Position numbers and translations under genes: made by a program. Shown here piece by piece: positions 1-7,192 of a DNA stretch of 26,310 bases. Source of the stretch: a virus; the IMG/VR virus record IMGVR_UViG_3300032213_000800, positions 1 through 26,310 of that record. One strand, 5' to 3'. How positions within the stretch are numbered: the stretch's first letter is position 1; each line of letters opens with the position of its first letter. Below the pieces are notes generated by a model, which searched no databases, had not been told where the DNA came from, and saw nothing but the letters and a program-made list of their open reading frames with translations.

Positions 1-312
1 AAATTGAGGCAATCCGCCACGGACGAATTGGATTTGTATGGTCCCGAAGCCAAAACGGGGATCAAACGTTTCGGGGTGACATTTAAGTCCAAAGAAACGG
101 CGGTGAAATATGATTTTTCAATGACACCCATTTGGAACGATTTGAAAGCCGCAGAGGATCACGCGTCGGATCAACGCAAGGATTTGGAGGCCCAATTGAA
201 AGCGTTAAAAAAATCAACCGTGAATGTGGATCCCGAAACGGGTGAAATGGTCGAAATGGTTGTCCCAATCAAATCTTCAAAAACAACAGTCGAAATAACA
301 TTATCAAAATAA
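1..312 (+). CDS. 5'-truncated small phage protein next to recombinase
   Basis: The reading frame is open from the first base, so the true start lies upstream; a TTG at position 4 is not a convincing start. The visible part (about 103 residues) is charged, with a helical Lys/Glu-rich middle (DQRKDLEAQLKALKK) followed by a DPETGEMVEMVVP segment and a beta-like Thr-rich end. Proteins with this type of C-terminus often sit beside RecT-type recombinases and exonucleases in phages of Bacteroidota, but I do not know a function. It ends 66 bases before the Bet-like gene, separated by a control region with two inverted repeats. Treat as a hypothetical protein of the recombination module. Confidence 0.7.
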   Translation, partial: KLRQSATDELDLYGPEAKTGIKRFGVTFKSKETAVKYDFSMTPIWNDLKAAEDHASDQRKDLEAQLKALKKSTVNVDPETGEMVEMVVPIKSSKTTVEITLSK

Positions 313-378
313 TTTTCAACAAATATTGTTTGAACGAATGTTCATTCGTATTTTCGCTGAAATCAAAACAACAACAAC
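313..378 (+). promoter_or_regulatory. Intergenic control region with two inverted repeats and ACA leader
   Basis: Just after the upstream stop codon, 315-334 forms an imperfect hairpin (TTCAACAA, ATA, TTGTTTGAA; one bulged T). A second inverted repeat, ACGAATG-TT-CATTCGT, lies at 334-349. The region ends in an AAAACAACAACAAC leader directly before the ATG at 379. The layout, and the first hairpin's sequence, recur at 3973-4067. No TAnnTTTG box is clear here. Operator, processing site or attenuator are all possible. Confidence 0.45.
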
Positions 379-1317
379 ATGAACGAAATTCAAAAAAACC
401 AGGTGCACACCATTGACGTGGGCAAATTACAAACGTATTTGAACGCCATGGGAATGGCGAACAATTTGACCAAAGGCGAATTCGAACAATTTGTGGAAAT
501 CGCCCAAGGGTTCGGACTGAATCCATTTAAGCGCGAAATATACGCGAATAAATACGGGAACAATTTTTCGGTCATTGTCGGATATGAAACGTATATTAAA
601 CGCGCGGAACGTTCGGGTTTATTATCGGGGTGGTCGGTGAAAACCGACGGGTCGGTCAATTTCCAAAAGCCAAAGGAATCGACATTGAGGGCTGAAATCA
701 CAATTCACCGCCGCGATTTTCAACACCCATTTATTCATGAAGTTTATTTTTCCGAGTATTTTGGAACGACAAAGGACGGTGTATTAAATAAGTTTTGGGG
801 ATCTAAACCCATGACCATGATTAAAAAGGTTGCAATGGCCCAGGGTTTCCGATTGTGTTTTTCGGACGAATTGGGTGGTATGCCATACACGGCGGAGGAA
901 ATGAACACCATGGACGCGGATCATGTTGTAATTCCAAAACAAATAACAGTTCAAATTGAACCAAGCCCCGAAACATTAAAGGCCGAAATTGAAAATTTGG
1001 CCAAGGCCATGACCATGGTCAAGGAATCAAACGACATGGATCAATTGCGAAATGTTTGGGTTCAATTCGAAAATCTTCATGGAAATCCCGATTTCAAAAA
1101 ATTGGTAAATGATCGGAAGTCACAATTCGCCGCAGACGTTGAACCACAAACCGATTTGAAATCGGAGGACGAAATGATCAAATTGATTTCGGATTGTTCA
1201 AATGAAATTGAGTTGTTGGAATTAACCGCAAACGAAACCCGTCGTGACGTTTTGGACGCCGCGTTGGTTCGTGTGACTGAATTAAGCGAAACCGCTGAAA
1301 ATGGGGGGGACAAATGA
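379..1317 (+). CDS. bet: Bet/RecT-family single-strand annealing protein
   Basis: Length (312 aa) and the N-terminal half match phage single-strand annealing recombinases of the Bet (Red-beta/RecT-like) group. The recognisable part is residues about 30-85: LTKGEFEQFVEIAQGFGLNP, then KREIYANKYG, then SVIVGYETYIKRAERSGLLSGW. Family members anneal complementary strands during phage recombination and replication, usually with an exonuclease and an SSB; an SSB is encoded downstream at 3583, but no exonuclease is visible in this window. The C-terminal third is acidic and helical, without a recognised motif. Start: ATG at 379 directly follows an ACAACAACAAC leader with no Shine-Dalgarno. The stop overlaps the next gene by ATGA. 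Confidence 0.85.
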   Translation: MNEIQKNQVHTIDVGKLQTYLNAMGMANNLTKGEFEQFVEIAQGFGLNPFKREIYANKYGNNFSVIVGYETYIKRAERSGLLSGWSVKTDGSVNFQKPKESTLRAEITIHRRDFQHPFIHEVYFSEYFGTTKDGVLNKFWGSKPMTMIKKVAMAQGFRLCFSDELGGMPYTAEEMNTMDADHVVIPKQITVQIEPSPETLKAEIENLAKAMTMVKESNDMDQLRNVWVQFENLHGNPDFKKLVNDRKSQFAADVEPQTDLKSEDEMIKLISDCSNEIELLELTANETRRDVLDAALVRVTELSETAENGGDK

Positions 1318-1709
1318 AACAAGTGACACGAAATCGAATCCAAAGGATTAAATCAAATATCAAATTGAAATTTGGATCCATTCGTCAATTTTGCGCGGTG
1401 GCGCGGTTCAATTATTGGACCGCGACCAACGCGTTGAATGGTCGTTTGGAATTGGATCACATGTTGGACGTATTATCGGACATGGAACGTTTAATCGCTG
1501 CAATCCCCGTTCCGCCATGTGACGAATGTATCAACACCGAGGACCGCGAATTTGTTCGTATCACGTTGATTACACGGTGGAAATCAATTCAAAAGTTCGT
1601 GGACAACAACCCCGAATTTTCAATGACCTTTGTTCACAATGTAATTGCGGGAAAACGAAAGATCCGCGACAATCGATTTCACCAATTGATTGAATCCGTT
1701 AAATCATGA
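1314..1709 (+). CDS. Small protein with two HTH-like repeats
   Basis: This 131-aa basic protein is translationally coupled (ATGA) to the Bet-like gene. It appears to hold two similar halves: FGSIRQFCAVARFNYWTATN plus NGRLELDHMLDVL (about residues 20-55), and KSIQKFVDNNPEFSMTFVHN plus AGKRKIRDNRFHQLIESV (about 90-130). Both follow the pattern SI-x-x-F with later helices ending in a G-(R/K) turn, as in compact helix-turn-helix proteins. DNA binding is an inference. Three Cys (in AVARF's FC and in PPCDEC) do not form a convincing zinc site. Position between recombinase and replication genes suggests a role in replication or its control. Not a family I can name. Confidence 0.7.
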   Translation: MKQVTRNRIQRIKSNIKLKFGSIRQFCAVARFNYWTATNALNGRLELDHMLDVLSDMERLIAAIPVPPCDECINTEDREFVRITLITRWKSIQKFVDNNPEFSMTFVHNVIAGKRKIRDNRFHQLIESVKS

Positions 1710-2512
1710 ACAATAATATCAAACAAAATTCCAGGGATCGCCAACCCGCGTTTCAATTTTATGCGGGGGATTGGTTGACCGATCCGTCTTTAAGAATGTG
1801 TTCATTCGAAACCCGTGGCGTTTGGATTGATATGTTGTGTGTCATGTTTTTGAGCGACGAAATCGGTGTTTTGAAGATCGGGAACCAAATTTTGGACGAA
1901 AACAATGTCCGAAAATTGGTCGGAATGTCGCCAAAAAAGTTCAAAAAAGTGTGGAATGAACTGATAAATTTTGGAATCCTAAAATGTGACGAAAACGGTC
2001 GGTTTTTTTCCAAACGAATGGTTGGTGACGAACGAATTCGCCAAGTCAGACGGGAGGTTGGTAAATTAGGAGGGAACCCGCAGTTGACAAAATTGGTTGG
2101 TGGTTTGGATAAGCAAAAGCGCAACCAAAAGCCAACCCCTTCATCTTCATCTTCATCTTCATCTTCAATAAATACAAACAATGAGATTGTTTGTGTGTCG
2201 GACCATGAATTGGTTGATCATGGAAAAATTCATTTTTTGATTGATCATGTGGCGAAAAATTTTCCAAATGTCGCAAAAATTAAAAATCAATTGACCAATG
2301 AACAATGTGAAAATTTGGAGGCGGAATTTTCCCGCGCTGAAATCATTGAAGTTTTGGAGGCCATGGAAAACCATTCAAACGTCACGAAAAAATACATGTC
2401 GGTTTCATTAACTTTGAAAAATTGGATTAAAATTCGAAAACAAAATGTCAAACAACAACAACAAAATGGTCGTTCGAAACCCGATTTCGACGATTCAATT
2501 CGCAAGTTTTAA
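1706..2512 (+). CDS. Replisome-organizer-like replication protein
   Basis: ATGA-coupled to the previous gene; 268 aa. Residues about 12-115 look like the N-terminal winged-helix domain of phage replication initiators (DUF1376-like): FQFYAGDWLTDPSLRMCSFE, then RGVWIDMLCVMF, VGMSPKKFKKVWNELINFGI and an R/K-rich stretch. A serine run follows, encoded by a TCATCT repeat, as a flexible linker. The C-terminal part (about 175-268) resembles DnaT/replisome-organizer tails and ends KYMSVSLTLKNWIKIRKQN. Such proteins bind the phage origin and recruit the host helicase. No helicase or loader ATPase follows, so the phage may rely on host DnaB or carry a helicase outside the window. The 3' end overlaps the next gene. 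Confidence 0.65.
   Translation: MNNNIKQNSRDRQPAFQFYAGDWLTDPSLRMCSFETRGVWIDMLCVMFLSDEIGVLKIGNQILDENNVRKLVGMSPKKFKKVWNELINFGILKCDENGRFFSKRMVGDERIRQVRREVGKLGGNPQLTKLVGGLDKQKRNQKPTPSSSSSSSSSINTNNEIVCVSDHELVDHGKIHFLIDHVAKNFPNVAKIKNQLTNEQCENLEAEFSRAEIIEVLEAMENHSNVTKKYMSVSLTLKNWIKIRKQNVKQQQQNGRSKPDFDDSIRKF
2141..2167 (+). repeat. TCATCT hexamer tandem repeat (about 4.5 copies) encoding poly-Ser
   Basis: Four TCATCT units plus TCA, in frame inside the replication gene, encode a run of nine Ser. A hexamer unit means copy-number change would alter linker length without shifting the frame. Confidence 0.9.
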
Positions 2513-3320
2513 GGGCCGCGAAATTGCAGAGGCCGCAACCCAGGACACACCAATCCGTGATTTGATTGACGACGAACCAATCCGTCAATCGTTGCGTTAT
2601 GTGTTCGCGTTGATTGGATTGAAAGCGGAAAACCTACCAACGGACGTTCAAAAAATCGTTTTGTTGGAATTCATTCAAACCGAATTAAAACATTTCACCC
2701 CCGAAGAACTGAAATTGGCGTTTCGAATGGCGGTCGCGGGTGAACTGAATGTGGAAATTTCCCATTTCCAAAATTTTAACGCCATGTATTTGTCCAATGT
2801 CATGAACGCATACAAAGAAAAACGCGGGGCCGCATTGATCGAAATGAACCAAAAATTGAAAGCAATGGAACCAAAAAAAGAACCAACCGAGGCGGAACAA
2901 ATCGCCGCGTTTTGGGAATACATGGAACAATTCGTCGGGTCAAAATTTGAGCAATACCGAACAACCAAACAAATCGATTGGGACAAAGTTTTTGGATCGG
3001 ATCACATGTTCATTCAATTGGAAAAATTGGGGATCATTCATTTAACAGTTGACCGAAAAAATGAAATCATGAAGATCGCAGAAACCCAAGTCAAAACCCA
3101 ATGGGAAAATGAACGTTCACAATCCCGTGATCGTGTTCGTGAAATACGTCAATTGCGCGAAGCGTTGGCGGAGGGATTAAAACCGCCGCAGAATTTCCAA
3201 CAAAAGGTTGTGACCCGCGCTCGTGAATTAGCAATCGAACAAACGTTCGCGTCAATGTTGGAATCAAATATCGATTTCAAAGAAACAATTCAATCAATTA
3301 AATCAAATCAATATGAGTAA
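2466..3320 (+). CDS. Hypothetical protein of the replication module
   Basis: An in-frame ATG exists at 2445, but the one at 2466 directly follows CAACAACAACAAA, the leader type used elsewhere in this genome, so I prefer 2466 (284 aa). It overlaps the end of the replication gene by 47 bases. The protein is mostly helical and charged; notable parts are a GLKAENLPTDVQKIVLLEF segment, TPEELKLAFRMAVAGEL, and a C-terminal Arg/Glu-rich helix (ENERSQSRDRVREIRQLREA). Proteins of similar look occur next to replication genes in Bacteroidota phages, but I recognise no catalytic motif. A helicase-loader or accessory role is a guess from position only. Confidence 0.75.
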   Translation: MVVRNPISTIQFASFKGREIAEAATQDTPIRDLIDDEPIRQSLRYVFALIGLKAENLPTDVQKIVLLEFIQTELKHFTPEELKLAFRMAVAGELNVEISHFQNFNAMYLSNVMNAYKEKRGAALIEMNQKLKAMEPKKEPTEAEQIAAFWEYMEQFVGSKFEQYRTTKQIDWDKVFGSDHMFIQLEKLGIIHLTVDRKNEIMKIAETQVKTQWENERSQSRDRVREIRQLREALAEGLKPPQNFQQKVVTRARELAIEQTFASMLESNIDFKETIQSIKSNQYE

Positions 3321-3573
3321 GCCAGGACAAATTCAAGTCGGGACCGCCATTTTGTTTTTGTTACAACGCGAATTCGTTCGCGAGTGCAAAATCGAACCCG
3401 CGGTGGACGAAAACGGTGATCCACAATTGGATCCAAATGGTCAACAAATGGACCGCGCGATTCACCCAATGGGGTGGACATTTGAAACGTGGTTGAAAAC
3501 AAACAAAATTGTTTTTGACGAACCGTCAATCATTCAACAAGCCCCCGCGCCAATGCAAATTGTAAAATCTTAA
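3313..3573 (+). CDS. Small hypothetical protein before ssb
   Basis: This 86-aa product overlaps the previous gene by 8 bases and ends 9 bases before ssb. It contains an AILFLLQREFVRECKIEP helix, an acidic VDENGDPQLDPNGQQMDR turn region, and an HPMGWTFETWLKTNK segment. No known domain recognised. Its tight spacing places it in the same replication operon. Confidence 0.7.
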   Translation: MSKPGQIQVGTAILFLLQREFVRECKIEPAVDENGDPQLDPNGQQMDRAIHPMGWTFETWLKTNKIVFDEPSIIQQAPAPMQIVKS

Positions 3574-3582
3574 AACAACAAT

Positions 3583-3972
3583 ATGAATAAAATCATTGTA
3601 ATTGGACGCGTTGGACGCGATCCCGAAACACGAACGTTTGGCCAAGGAACAAGCGTCACAAATTATTCGTTGGCGGTGACTGAAAAATGGTCCCGCAACG
3701 GTGAAAAGGAAGAAAAAACCACATGGTTCAACATTTCACAATTCGGACGCGGTGCGGAATTCGCGGCCCAATACGTTCGCAAAGGACAAAAAATCGCCGT
3801 TGACGGACGATTGGAAATCCGTGAATGGACCGACAAAAACGGAATCACCCGCAAAGATCCCGAAATCGTGGCGGACAACGTTGAAATTTTAGCGGATCCA
3901 AATCGAGTTGCAAACAATACCCAGGAACAACCGCAGCAAATTTCACCCGACGGTGAAGAAACACCGTTTTAA
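3583..3972 (+). CDS. ssb: Single-stranded DNA-binding protein
   Basis: A 129-aa OB-fold SSB. The N-terminus MNKIIVIGRVGRDPETRTF is the family signature, followed by SLAVTEKWSRNGEKEEKTTW and FNISQFGRGAEFAAQYVRKG (the W/F-x-x-V/I-x-F-G region) and a VDGRLEIREW strand. The C-terminal tail is short and acidic and ends DGEETPF, resembling the partner-binding DDDIPF tip of bacterial SSBs. It coats ssDNA in replication and recombination and probably works with the Bet-like annealing protein at 379. Start ATG follows AAACAACAAT; no Shine-Dalgarno. Confidence 0.95.
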   Translation: MNKIIVIGRVGRDPETRTFGQGTSVTNYSLAVTEKWSRNGEKEEKTTWFNISQFGRGAEFAAQYVRKGQKIAVDGRLEIREWTDKNGITRKDPEIVADNVEILADPNRVANNTQEQPQQISPDGEETPF

Positions 3973-4067
3973 TCATTCAACAAATAATTGTTGAAAAACA
4001 ACAGTCAAAAAATTGGGACGAATATCAAATTTGAACGATATTCGTCCCATACAACAACAACAACAAC
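3973..4067 (+). promoter_or_regulatory. Intergenic control region with two hairpins and ACA leader
   Basis: Hairpin 1 is a perfect 8-bp inverted repeat (3976-3983 TTCAACAA, loop ATAA, 3988-3995 TTGTTGAA), close kin of the one at 315-334. Hairpin 2 has a perfect 13-bp stem: TGGGACGAATATC at 4014-4026 and GATATTCGTCCCA at 4037-4049, with a 10-base loop. No T-tract follows, so it is not a standard intrinsic terminator. An ACAACAACAACAACAAC leader then runs straight into the ATG at 4068. Confidence 0.6.
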
Positions 4068-4547
4068 ATGAAGAAAACAAACGCAAACGAGGTTCACACG
4101 TTTCAAATTGATTTGAAACAATACGTTAACGAAATAAAATGGGATTCCCATTTCAAAGAATATTTTCACGGGAACCAAACAAAAATCAAATACGGTTCGA
4201 TTGAATTCACGGGGACCAAGTCCGAATTGGACGCGTTTTTGGACAAAATGCCCGACAACGATTCACAGTTCAAATTGATCGGGGTGACAAATTTATCCGA
4301 CGTATTGATTGACGTAAACAATACCGTGGACGGGAACATTTCGGTTCGTGTATTTGAGTTAGAATTGCGCGACAATCAAATCAAAATGACAACCAAAGAC
4401 GTATTGTCCCAAATGTTTATGGATCCCGACGACATGCCCCGAATGGAGGCCAATTTAAGCCGCAGAACATTTTTCCGAACATGGATCCGCCGTTCCGATT
4501 TTGAATCAATCACAAACCTAAATTATCAAACAAATGAAAACGTATAA
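4068..4547 (+). CDS. Hypothetical protein
   Basis: A 159-aa charged protein without recognised motifs. The first 100 residues look beta-rich (VHTFQIDLKQYVNEIKWDSH, IKYGSIEFTGTKSELDAF, NISVRVFELELRDNQI). The C-terminus (MEANLSRRTFFRTWIRRSDF) is basic and aromatic. First gene after the two-hairpin control region, so probably the head of a separately regulated operon of small genes. Its end overlaps the next start by 14 bases. Confidence 0.7.
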   Translation: MKKTNANEVHTFQIDLKQYVNEIKWDSHFKEYFHGNQTKIKYGSIEFTGTKSELDAFLDKMPDNDSQFKLIGVTNLSDVLIDVNNTVDGNISVRVFELELRDNQIKMTTKDVLSQMFMDPDDMPRMEANLSRRTFFRTWIRRSDFESITNLNYQTNENV

Positions 4548-4791
4548 ATTGAATATCATGGAAAAAATCGCCATGGTTTGGACATTGCCGTTGGCGGTTG
4601 TGATCACAGTCGTGTTGATCACCATATCAATCGCCGTTTATTTATTGCGCGTCGTATTCATTTTTTCGGGGACCGCGGGATCCGCCATTTGGATCATTGA
4701 CAAAATAAAGCAGCGTTGGAAATCACACCAATGGAACAAGATAAGAGAACGCGACGGGGTGTCGTCAACCATTGATTCAATGTCAAAATGA
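4534..4791 (+). CDS. Small membrane protein
   Basis: This 85-aa product has one long or two short transmembrane segments (about residues 15-54, VWTLPLAVVITVVLITISIA then VYLLRVVFIFSGTAGSAIWI) and a basic C-terminal tail (KIKQRWKSHQWNKIRERDG). The topology suggests the tail is cytoplasmic. ATG at 4534 is preceded by TCAAACAA; a second in-frame ATG at 4558 would shorten it by 8 residues. It lies far from the lysin at 26192, so I would not call it a holin; an early membrane-acting or superinfection-exclusion protein is possible but unproven. Confidence 0.7.
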   Translation: MKTYKLNIMEKIAMVWTLPLAVVITVVLITISIAVYLLRVVFIFSGTAGSAIWIIDKIKQRWKSHQWNKIRERDGVSSTIDSMSK

Positions 4792-4949
4792 GAATAAATA
4801 AAAATTTTGACGACGGGGTCGCATGGTGCGACCGTCAAATCCAAATGTTGACCCAACAACGCCAATCGATTGATCGCATGATCACGAAGTACGAAAACAA
4901 AAAAAATTTATTGATTCAAAAACAACAACAAAATGATCAAAAACTTTGA
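4788..4949 (+). CDS. 53-aa coiled-coil-like microprotein
   Basis: Begins with an ATGA overlap on the membrane-protein stop and ends inside the next gene, the same coupling seen across this genome, which argues for a real gene despite its size. The translation MRINKNFDDGVAWCDRQIQM continues with a Gln/Arg/Lys-rich helix (LTQQRQSIDRMITKYENKKN) and a QKQQQ tail. It has a heptad-like spacing of I/L/M residues. The CAACAACAAA that serves as leader for the gene at 4933 is read here as the Gln run. No function recognised. Confidence 0.6.
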   Translation: MRINKNFDDGVAWCDRQIQMLTQQRQSIDRMITKYENKKNLLIQKQQQNDQKL

Positions 4950-5331
4950 AGAACACACCGTTGAATTGTCACCCGACGAACAAAAATTTGTGGGCGTAAT
5001 CGTGCAAAGATTCAACACCAAAAAAGGAAAACAACACATTGTCACCGCAGACGCAATAATTGAGGGGCTGAAAACCCATTTCAATTTTGAGTTCAAGGAA
5101 TCCAGGGTCCGAAAAATGATTCAATACATTCGATTAAACAATTTGGTCGTGGGATTGATCGCAACGTCCAAAGGGTATTTCGTCGCGGATTCAATCGAGG
5201 AGATTCAAGATTGGGTTAATTCATTAAAATCCAGGGAAAACGCGATCCGTTCCATTCGTGAAATTGCAGAACGTCAAATCGAAATCATGAATATTTCAAA
5301 CCAACCAACAACCCAATTTGAACTTTTTTAA
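4933..5331 (+). CDS. Winged-helix-like small protein
   Basis: A 132-aa protein preceded by an AAACAACAACAAA leader. Residues about 10-85 have a helix-helix-hairpin pattern typical of winged-helix domains in phage proteins: ELSPDEQKFVGVIVQRF, ITADAIIEGL-type middle, KESRVRKMIQYIRLNN as possible recognition helix, then the wing GLIATSKGYFVAD. It continues with EEIQDWVNSLKSRENAIRSI, a helical tail often found in this kind of protein, and ends QFELF. DNA binding is inferred from pattern only. Confidence 0.75.
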   Translation: MIKNFEEHTVELSPDEQKFVGVIVQRFNTKKGKQHIVTADAIIEGLKTHFNFEFKESRVRKMIQYIRLNNLVVGLIATSKGYFVADSIEEIQDWVNSLKSRENAIRSIREIAERQIEIMNISNQPTTQFELF

Positions 5332-5332
5332 T

Positions 5333-5515
5333 ATGTTTGAAGCGATCAAAAACCACATGAACGAAATGTTTGATCAAACAATCGCAGACATGGCGGTCAA
5401 CGATCAGATTTCATTGGAGGAATTCCAATTCAAATTGAAAGCAATCGAAACGGCCCGAACCAACGCCATGGGAATGATTGATTGGTTGGATCCATTATCG
5501 AACAATTTGTTGTAA
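5333..5515 (+). CDS. Small hypothetical protein
   Basis: The ATG at 5333 lies one base after the preceding TAA, giving 60 aa (MFEAIKNHMNEMFDQTIADM, then an ISLEEFQFKLKAIETARTNA helix and WLDPLSNNLL). An upstream in-frame TTG at 5318 lies inside the previous gene and is less likely. Predominantly helical, acidic, no known domain. Confidence 0.6.
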   Translation: MFEAIKNHMNEMFDQTIADMAVNDQISLEEFQFKLKAIETARTNAMGMIDWLDPLSNNLL

Positions 5516-5525
5516 TTTTGAAAAT

Positions 5526-5906
5526 ATGAACCGATCCATTCGACGCGCCACGGGGCGCGAACACATGAAGATCAACACCGAATTTTGGACGGTGGTCAAT
5601 TCGTTTACACGATATGTTGGAAACGATTTTCCCCGTCCCGAATTGGCGGATCATTTAATCACCAAACGACACAACGCCGTTTGGATTGAGTTTTGTGACC
5701 ATTGGTCCAAAGAAAAAACCCATTTGATCAAACCCGACCGAATGGCGTTTTTGAATTTTGTCACGGCAAACGAAGAAACAACAACAACGACGGACCATGT
5801 TGGCCATGGTCACAATTTCGCGCCAAATGACAAAGAAAAAAACGGGGTTGCCGAACCCGAAATCGGTGAAATCCAAATCGAAGCCGCCCCAGGATCCGAC
5901 AATTGA
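5526..5906 (+). CDS. Hypothetical protein
   Basis: ATG at 5526 follows AAAAT and gives 126 aa. Residues about 15-80 look folded (TEFWTVVNSFTRYVGNDFP, HNAVWIEFCDHWSKEKTHLI, RMAFLNFV). The tail from about 84 is low-complexity (EETTTTTDHVGHGH) and acidic. Its 3' end overlaps the start of the small-terminase-like gene by about 80 bases in another frame, and the tail's odd composition probably reflects this double coding. No function recognised; the position suggests a packaging accessory. Confidence 0.65.
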   Translation: MNRSIRRATGREHMKINTEFWTVVNSFTRYVGNDFPRPELADHLITKRHNAVWIEFCDHWSKEKTHLIKPDRMAFLNFVTANEETTTTTDHVGHGHNFAPNDKEKNGVAEPEIGEIQIEAAPGSDN

Positions 5907-6360
5907 GCGTCGGGCCAAGGCCGAAAAGATTTGTGAAATGTATGAATCGGGCGACGTCACGATCGAATCGTGTTGTGGCGAAAACGGAATCACCGTCCGA
6001 ACGTTTTGGAATTGGGCCAATTTGGATTCCGACATTTCCGAACGTTACAAAAAAGCCAAGGGAACCCACGGGAAAATCGGAAAAGAGGGGATCCGCGAAA
6101 AGGCGTTGGACGGATTGACCCGATTGATCACGGGGTATTGGATCGAGGAATCCGAAACGGAGGAATTGTTTTCAAGGACGGGACAATTGTCGGGTCGCAG
6201 GGTAAAGAAAAAAAACCGATTCATTGGACCAAATGCCACCGCGGTTATTTTTGCGCTGAAAAACACCGATCCAATCAATTGGAACGACAACACCGTGATC
6301 GACGTGATCACCGAAGAACAAACATTCAAAATTGGAAATCAAACAATAAAATTTTCATGA
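5827..6360 (+). CDS. Putative terminase small subunit (HTH)
   Basis: From ATG 5827 (after CGCGCCAA) the product is 177 aa; ATGs at 5797 and 5806 are alternatives. After a Lys/Pro-rich leader, residues about 25-75 form a homeodomain-like HTH: RRAKAEKICEMYESGDVTIE, SCCGENGITVRTFWNWANLD, SERYKKAK. The second half (LDGLTRLITGYWIEESETEE, then a basic hairpin and PNATAVIFALKNTDPINWND) matches a C-terminal pattern common in phage small-terminase-like HTH proteins. Small terminases recognise the packaging site and load the motor. Location upstream of the large terminase fits, although a HAD gene and two small genes intervene. Overlaps the previous gene by about 80 bases and couples (ATGA) to the next. 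Confidence 0.65.
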   Translation: MTKKKTGLPNPKSVKSKSKPPQDPTIERRAKAEKICEMYESGDVTIESCCGENGITVRTFWNWANLDSDISERYKKAKGTHGKIGKEGIREKALDGLTRLITGYWIEESETEELFSRTGQLSGRRVKKKNRFIGPNATAVIFALKNTDPINWNDNTVIDVITEEQTFKIGNQTIKFS

Positions 6361-6584
6361 CAAACGAACAATTTGACGAATTCGTCGCCGACCTTATTCA
6401 ACAAAAACATGGTTTGAATGGGGCGTTAAAACATGCGAGAATGAAGATAAACGAATTGGAACAAGGATTCACATTTAAGGGTGGCGAATCAATGGACGAT
6501 CCGAACGACCTTTTCGAATCCAACGATTTACATTTTTGGTTTGACGTTTTCCGTGAATTGGATTCATTTATCGATTTGAATTAA
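6357..6584 (+). CDS. Small acidic hypothetical protein
   Basis: Starts in an ATGA overlap with the small-terminase-like gene; 75 aa. The frame is open far upstream, but only the part from 6357 reads like a protein: MTNEQFDEFVADLIQQKHGL, then GALKHARMKINELEQGFTFK and an acidic C-terminus (DDPNDLFESNDLHFWFDVF). It ends 5 bases before the HAD gene. No function recognised. Confidence 0.65.
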   Translation: MTNEQFDEFVADLIQQKHGLNGALKHARMKINELEQGFTFKGGESMDDPNDLFESNDLHFWFDVFRELDSFIDLN

Positions 6585-6589
6585 ACAAC

Positions 6590-6901
6590 ATGGAACGAAT
6601 TTCATTTGATTTTGACGGTGTTTTGACAACCGAACGCGGCCGACAATTGGTTCGTGATAAGATAAACAAAGGTTTTGAAGTGTGGATAATTACGGCCCGA
6701 CAAATGGATCCAAATGACCGAGTGTTTGAAGTCGCCAGGGAATTAGGAATTCGAAAAAACCATGTCGTGTTCACCAATGGACGGGACAAATGGTCATTCG
6801 TTGACAAATACGACATTTCAACCCATTACGACAACAACCCCGAACAAATCACCAAGATTAAAAAAAATACAAAGGCCAAAGGTCAATTGTTCACCAAATA
6901 A
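6590..6901 (+). CDS. Compact HAD-superfamily hydrolase
   Basis: A 103-aa minimal HAD fold. Motif I is FDFDGVLTT with nucleophile Asp7 and acid Asp9. Motif II is IITAR (Thr at about residue 35). A Lys in GRDKWSFV (about 66) may be motif III, and STHYDNNPEQI carries a motif-IV-like Asp. There is no cap domain. HAD hydrolases of this size act on nucleotide or nucleic-acid phosphates; the substrate cannot be told here. It lies between small- and large-terminase genes, after a short AAACAAC leader, so it is expressed with the packaging genes. Confidence 0.75.
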   Translation: MERISFDFDGVLTTERGRQLVRDKINKGFEVWIITARQMDPNDRVFEVARELGIRKNHVVFTNGRDKWSFVDKYDISTHYDNNPEQITKIKKNTKAKGQLFTK

Positions 6902-6910
6902 CAACACAAC

Positions 6911-7189
6911 ATGACAACAACCGAACAACCCGTTTTGGCGTTCGTTTCCGAACCCGAAATACAAATGATCATTCAATCATTGATCGACGACACGGGATCC
7001 GTTAACGCCGCAGAAAAATGGATCAATCGCAAATTGTCCCAAGTTTATCACGATATTGAAACCCAGGGATTGAAGAAAGAATTGATTTGCTCACGTGACG
7101 AATGGACAAAGGTTCAAAGGTTTTTTTCGAACCGCAGACGTGCCATTATTTGTTCCCAAATTACCGAATCTAAATTTTGGCCCCATTGA
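6911..7189 (+). CDS. Hypothetical protein upstream of terL
   Basis: A 92-aa protein with ACAACACAAC leader, ending 3 bases before the large-terminase start. Helical, with EPEIQMIIQSLIDDTGSVNA and a C-terminal basic region (TKVQRFFSNRRRAIICSQI). No known domain recognised. Confidence 0.65.
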   Translation: MTTTEQPVLAFVSEPEIQMIIQSLIDDTGSVNAAEKWINRKLSQVYHDIETQGLKKELICSRDEWTKVQRFFSNRRRAIICSQITESKFWPH

Positions 7190-7192
7190 TCC

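Noticed and set aside
4014-4049. 13-bp hairpin as a standard intrinsic terminator for the ssb operon
   Set aside because: No T-tract follows; the ACA leader and ATG come immediately after, so a regulatory or processing role is more likely.
4534-4791. Membrane protein as a holin
   Set aside because: It is in the early accessory block, far from the amidase, and its single long hydrophobic region with basic tail is not specific for holins.
5970-6356. Extended 5' part of the frame ending at 6584
   Set aside because: This part is Arg-rich and reads as a shadow of the small-terminase-like gene; the ATGA-coupled start at 6357 explains the real gene.
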